64,000 bases of DNA from positions 144,598,237 to 144,662,236 of the forward strand of contig CM070899.1 in assembly GCA_036417435.1 (NCBI GenBank). The letters are read 5' to 3'. The DNA comes from Inia geoffrensis. Its lineage: Eukaryota; Chordata; Mammalia; Artiodactyla; Iniidae. Both the position numbers and the translations under genes were made by a program. Of the stretch, positions 58,962 through 64,000 are shown piece by piece; position 1 is the stretch's first letter, and each line of letters begins with the position of its first letter. The notes below the pieces were generated by a model. That model did no database searches. It saw only the letters and a list, made by a program, of their open reading frames with translations, and was not told the DNA's origin.

Positions 58962-59077
58962 GGAGAGGCTAGTGGTAACAGGCCGAGCTGGATGGATGGG
59001 TATGGGGAGAGGGGCAGGACCTTCAGCCCTGGGATTCTGGCCGACCTTCGCCTTCCTTCTCTGCAGCTTCCCCGCAG
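58962..59077 (+). CDS. RGMA coding exon 2 (signal peptide)
   Basis: 116 nt between acceptor TTCCAG (ending 58961) and donor GCAG|GTAAGG. With exon 1 it encodes residues 5-43 plus one base: [20 protein letters not shown], then [19 protein letters not shown]. Residues about 28-41 are the hydrophobic core of the signal peptide that sends RGMA to the secretory route. The cleavage site and the mature GPI-anchored protein lie in later exons outside the window. From memory of the human protein, P25 and F34 replace Arg and Leu. Met17 and Met19 are internal starts, and Met19 has G at -3 and +4. Exon phase leaves G for the next codon. Confidence 0.95.
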
Positions 59078-62000
59078 GTAAGGCACTGCCCCCGGCCCGG
59101 GGACAGCCGGCCGGGCGCGCGGGGCCCGCTCCCCGGGTCTCCTCGCAGCGCCGGGCCACAGGTCGGCGAGTCGGAGCTCAAGTTCGCCGGCCCCCCGCCT
59201 CCCATTTCCACGCGTCTTTGTTTCTCCCGCGTCCCGCCGAAGGCGCGATGGATGCGGCAGTGGGGACCTGAGGGAACCCCTCCCAGGCTATAATGAAAAA
59301 GAGCCCGGCGGGGAGGTCGCAGGCGCCGGGGACGTCTCCCAGCTTCCGATAAAAAGGGGGTACCGAGATGCGCCCCTTAGGGGCCCCCGAGAAGGGGGAG
59401 AAGGGGAGGCACGGACTCGGAGCAGGGGGCACTTTCTCCAGCTCCTCGCCCAGCAGTTTGCAAACCTGCCGGGTGCCCAGGGGTGGAGCTGGGGGCGCCC
59501 CTGAGGTCCCAGGCCTGACCCGGACCAACCCCTCCCGCGGGACCCCGTCCCTCCCCCCCGCGCTCGACCACGCGGGGAAGCCCACGGACTGAGCTTCGAA
59601 GGGCCCTTATTCCTGTTTGATAACATTCCGCGTCGCCCCCTGTTTGTTTTTATTGTGTCAGAAAGGGAGAGAATTTCAGAATTAAAGCTGAAAAAGCCCA
59701 TCTGTTTCCAATGAATCCCCCATAGTTTTTCACAATGTTTTTGGCAGATCGCTGCTTTCAAATTCCTCCGAGCCCGGACCTCTTGTTTTTGTTGGGGGAA
59801 GGGAGACCAACTCCACAGAGAAGCATTTGTTCCTTCCCAAACGCTCCAGTTTCTTTACTTTTTTTTTTTTTTCCCCCTTTCGGAGGGGGAGGGGGAAGGC
59901 ACGAAACTTAAATCCCGGGTCTGTTTTCTTTATAATGTTTCAAGAAAGTTTATTCCATTTTTGCCATATGCTACTCACAGCCTCGAAATGCCAGTTAAAC
60001 CCTTTGTACCCATTTTCCCCTTGCTGAAAATACAAATAAACCCAGCGTCACGGGTCAAATGGTCCCCGATGCAAGGCGAGATTTCCCGGCTGTTTCCATT
60101 GTGCTACGGGATGCCGAGGTGTCTTTTTTGCAAAAATGAGAGCCTGTTTCGCTCCGCAGGCGGAACGGATCCTCAGCCGCAGCGCTCTACCGAGCTCTGC
60201 AAGAAAGGACTTGAGTTAGACTGGGATTGGGTTGTTTTGTTTTGCTCCTCAGCCAACTGGGTTTCAGGAACTGGCAGAACTGGGCAGTCCGGACTCGGCC
60301 TGGCTGTAAGTTGGGGCTCCCGGTGGGAGGACATGCAAGGCAGCTGTAAGGGAGGAGGAATGCGTTTACTTTCCCGCCCCAGCCCTGCTCCGGGGCCCCA
60401 CCAAAACCCACCCGGCCCCGCGCGCCCCAAGGGCGTCCCCGGAGAGTCGCAACCTGCTCGCAGCCCTGGGTTCCATTGGGGATGCCCCGGGCAAAGACAA
60501 AATGGGGGGTGTCAATGCCTTAAAGAGCCTTTAGACCCCGTGCACCCTCGCCCCAGAATATTACAACCTCCATAGAGGGTCAAGCAGCAGGGAGTCCTAC
60601 TCTCCCTCCCTTTTTTTTTTTTTTTTTTTTAAGGCAGTTTCCCCACCTATAGAAGTTTCTGGCTGAAAGGCTGATTTGGGTCCCTCCCAAGAACTAAGAA
60701 AATAAAATTTGAAATGATCCTCTTCTTAAAAAAAGAAATCCCCCTTTTAGAGATGCAGAAGTTTGTAATGTGTGTGCATGTCGGTTTGGTCCAGATAAAG
60801 ATCCAGCCCATTGGAAGTTTTATCAGATGGGTTGATAAATGGCTTTTGTCCCTTAGCTGCCATGGGGGATGTGATCTCAGCTTGGAGCTGAAATCGAGAA
60901 GGGGGGCTTAGAAGCCCTTAAAACAACACCTTCCCGCTCTTAAAGCGGCAGCACTTGTTAACTTCTTGGGCTGGAGGGAGAGGAAGGGAAGGGCTGGCAG
61001 GAAGTACTCAGAGGTAGGAGGGAGCTGTCAGGGCTGGGTGGTGGAGTTTTGCTGTTTTCATTTCTCCATCTTAAAAACTTTATTTTAAAAGTCTCCCCCA
61101 TAGTCTGAGGAAAGCTGGTGGGTTATATAATTCATAACCCGAATTCCATCACTTGTTTCCAAGAAGTCCATTTCTTTTTGGCTTCAAGGCTGGTAACTAA
61201 AACCTGGCAGATAGAGCAGATAGCTGCTGCACTGTCATGCCAACTGGCTAATGTTTCTTCTAATTTGAGGCCTTGACGGCTGCATTTAGTCAAAATTGCC
61301 CACCTTGCTGAAAACTGAGCTTCCAGTATGCCCGCATGAAATAATACACTGGGGGCTCTGAAAACGTGTGTGCTCCAGAAACCTGGGTCAAGAAGACAGT
61401 TTCTTAAGAGATGAAATGGGTCATTTCCACCACAAAGAGGTGGACTGTCGCCAGAGGGGCTGCTTGGGGATAAAGTCAGAGAACCAGCAGGTCTGGTGGG
61501 GAGCTGGGTGGGCGTTAGAGGGAAAAAAAAAAAAAGAAAGCACTGGAGACAGTCAGGGGCCCTGTGTGCCAGCCCCTCCCTCTAAAGACAGGTGGAATCT
61601 GGCTGGAGCAGCCTCGTGAAAGCATAGGCTTGTTCAGTGCTAGTCGACTTGAATGGCTTCCAGGAGTAAACCCATAGGAGTGCAAATTAAATTGGACATA
61701 GTTATGTGGAGAAAGATGCCTTAACCTCTGCTAGACTGAGAGGGTTTGTGTCTTTTGAGAGTGTTTACATGTACTCAGCGTGCGTGGCACACCTCCTGTG
61801 GTCCTGACACAGGGACAGCATTCGGGGCCCTCATCTGAGCAAGGTTGGCGTCCGCCTTCAGTCCTGGTGGAAGGACGGGGACCCTTCGGTGTCCCTTGGG
61901 CTATCAGGGTGTCTGCATGGACCATGCTATACCTTCAGCAGATGGACAGAGTGGCCACTGCTGTGGTCTAGCTGGGAGGGGGGTGGGTGGCAGGAGGCCA

Positions 62001-62191
62001 AGAAAGGCTTCTTACGAGAGTCTTTCACTAATAGCGTCTGCTTCAAAACACAATTAATAGATACTTTTTTAAACTTTGAAACCACCCTGGCTTAATAAAA
62101 CAGATTTCTAAGAGGAACCCGTCAAAGTCACATGTTGTAGACATGCTGGCATGCTTCCCATTGGCTACATATGGATGCTATACTCCAGCTC

Positions 62192-62372
62192 GGTGGTTCT
62201 CAAAATGTGGTCCTTGGGCCAGCAGCATCAACCCCCTCCCTCCCCCCACCACCCCAGGAACTTGTTAGAAACCTACCGAAGCTGATGTTCTGGGGGTGGG
62301 ATGCACAGTCTATACTGTAACAGGCCTTCCACAGGGTTCTGAGGCACCTCAAGTGTGAGGACCACTGTTCTA
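62192..62372. repeat. MER5A-type hAT MITE
   Basis: Starts GGTGGTTCTCAAAATGTGGTCC, has AGGAACTTGTTAGAAACC and GGGGGTGGGATGCACAGTC, and ends GTGAGGACCACTG. Nearly full length. Confidence 0.82.
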
Positions 62373-63489
62373 AAAATTATTGCCCTGGGCCTTTCTTTTT
62401 TCCTTTTTCCCCTTCCTTTTAAACCACAGCTGTTTTGGAAAGATTAGTCCTCAGTGGGGAAACTAAGGCTTGCAGAGACCCAAGTCCTCTGCAGTATCCA
62501 AGTACATCTGTGTCATTGTAGAGATGAGAATATTTATCTCGGAGCTGCTATTCAAAAATGTACAAGCAAGTCAACCTACTTACCATGTTATTGTCCTCCC
62601 AGTAGGACTTTGTGTCCCAGAGGGAAAGACTGAAATGAGTCCCATTGCAAGAGCCGGATGGCAGCAGCAGCGTCAGCCAGTAGGCTGGTGTGTGCCACAC
62701 CAAGGGGCCTGCAGGGCAGAGCCCTGGCTCCCAGGGAGGGCGGGATATAAACTCCTGCAGATGGTTGGTCCCTTTGGCCCTGAGGATGAGTTGGCGAGTA
62801 AGGAGACGATCTATGGTCTTCTGGTTTAAGAAGGGAAACCTCTCTGCAAGGTTGGAGGAACTGCTAGCAGTCACCCCAGTGCCTAAAAGAGAACTGGGGA
62901 GAGGTGATCCATGGGCTCAGATAAGGTTGCTCCGTGAGATGGGGAACTGGGGTCCCGGGTCACTGTGGAGGTGAGAGGATGGCATGGGGACCACTTTACA
63001 TGTTGGAAGTCATATGGTTCCTGCTAAAATTTCCCTCTCGGGTGCAATGTGCAAGGCCCTCAGCTGAAGTGGGCAGAAAACCCCAATTTATGTTTGGTTG
63101 AGTGATTGGGGGTGCCATGCCGGTGTAATGCCTGGCTACACTCAACCTGCCTAAAACTGAAGGCACTGTTTCTTCTGGGGTAACCAACTCATCTCAGGGG
63201 ACCCAGGACTTTCCACTCTTTTAAAATTGAGAGTCCCGTGTTTTTAGAAGCCCTCTGAGTCCTGGGCACACCAGGATGGTGGGTCTCCCTAGACTCTCCT
63301 CCTGTCCCCTGGACTAGTGGCTGGCCTGTGTCTGTTAGACCCCACTGCCCAGAACCGTTAAGTCCTGGGTGTGAAGTGGCCTCTCCCTTCTGTCCGTTCA
63401 CCTGGCACTGGGTCTCCTTCCTCCACCCTTTCCTGCCTGCTCCCGTTGTCACCTGCAAGCAGCTGAGCTTGGACCTGCCTCCCAGGTGC

Positions 63490-64000
63490 CCCGCCCTCAC
63501 GCTCCAAGTTGCCAAATGAATCATTCTAAAACTCCTGCTCAGGCACTCACGGCTCTCTGTGGCCCTCTTTGGAGCATCCAGAAGGGAGGACCCTCTGGCA
63601 CCTGGTCCCACACTCATCCCTGGCCTCATTCCCTGGCATGTCCCCAGGCTCCGGGTCCCTCCTGGTCTCCCCATACTCTGTCACCAGCCACCACACCTTA
63701 ATGGTGGGCAGCCCCCAGGCCTTGCTGAGGCCCCTGGCCAGTTTGGAATGGGAATGCCCACTAGATTAAAGCCCAAGGCCAGTGCCATCTGTTGGGGTCC
63801 AGTGCCATCCCTCCAGTGACCTGGGTACCTGTCACCTTGGCTGCTGACGCCTGTGCTTCCTCTTGGCCTTGTTGCTTCCTGGGTCTTGGGTTTTTAGTCC
63901 TCTTCTAAATCACTGGAGCTGTTCATAAGGGCAGGAACCCATTTCCTGTTTCTTTACACCCTTCTCCTTGCTCTGCACCCCAAACACACCCGGCACAATC
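63490..64000 (+). repeat. L2 fragment(s) to the window end
   Basis: AAATGAATCATTCTAAAACTCC and GCTCTCTGTGGCCCTC in the first part, and GGGCAGGAACCCATTTCC with GCACCCCAAACACACCCGGC at the right edge, fit L2 ORF2-end and 3'UTR text. The middle is uncertain. Confidence 0.5.

Larger units (their letters stand above)
58030..59640. promoter_or_regulatory. CpG island 2 around RGMA exon 2
   Basis: Dense CpG from about 58030, peaking at 58560-58880 and again at 59080-59580, with exon 2 between. G-rich runs such as GGGGAGGGGGGGGCGCG occur at about 58819-58835. An island on an internal early exon suggests an alternative promoter. That is inference, as no TSS is visible. Long open frames on both strands here (up to 257 codons) overlap one another and lack domains. 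Confidence 0.7.
59078..64000 (+). other. RGMA intron 2, 5' part
   Basis: Starts GTAAGG and is still open at the right edge. I looked for exon 3 (family CKILKCNSEFWS-type start) and did not see it. The first 500 bp are CpG island. About 60610-60632 is a T run. 59650-62190 and 62375-63485 show no repeat or gene I can name. Open frames here have no domain support. Confidence 0.85.

Noticed and set aside
58466..59159. Minus-strand frames of 206 and 228 codons across exon 2
   Set aside because: They are antisense to the RGMA exon and exist only because of GC content.
59078..64000. RGMA exon 3
   Set aside because: No segment encoding the expected conserved Cys-rich start was found; it must lie beyond the window.

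Overview
The window is vertebrate nuclear DNA, almost certainly from a whale or dolphin. The main evidence is a set of CHR-type (tRNA-Glu-derived) SINEs: nine compact young copies that open with GGCTTCCCTGGTGGCGCAG, end in poly-A and mostly have clear target-site duplications, plus five longer or older relatives. Artiodactyl-type L1s, MIR, L2, hAT and Tigger fossils make up the rest of the repeats. There are no prokaryotic genes, CRISPR arrays or operons. Most long open frames are L1 ORF2 remnants, SINE sequence read in frame, or GC-rich island sequence.

One host gene is recognisable: the 5' end of RGMA (repulsive guidance molecule A) on the + strand. Coding exon 1 (39966-39979) encodes MQPP plus two bases of an Arg codon and ends in GTAAGC. 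After an intron of 18,982 bp, exon 2 (58962-59077) continues [16 protein letters not shown] and the hydrophobic signal-peptide core, then ends in GTAAGG. The joined frame gives 43 residues plus one base. The mature protein lies beyond the right edge.

Layout. 1-39.2 kb: upstream intergenic DNA rich in repeats, with an internally deleted but full-length-ended L1 (6.4-9.9 kb), a decayed hAT-type transposase (21.5-22.7 kb), a perfect 50-bp palindrome inside an L1 (27.44 kb) and a second, 5'-truncated L1 with a 461-codon open ORF2 segment (33.8-36.5 kb). 39.25-40.7 kb: CpG island with GC boxes, a short uORF and RGMA exon 1. 40.0-58.96 kb: intron 1, with L1, SINE, MIR and L2 copies, a very old CR1/L3-type LINE fossil (52.4-53.6 kb) and an internally deleted Tigger1. 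58.0-59.6 kb: second CpG island containing exon 2, possibly an alternative promoter. 59.1-64 kb: start of intron 2, mostly unique.

How the parts relate: the two islands would allow RGMA N-termini to be set by promoter and splicing choice, namely the exon-1 start, internal Met17/Met19, or an open in-frame readthrough from 58801. All repeat family names come from recognition by eye and their edges are approximate. I found no convincing unknown gene system.
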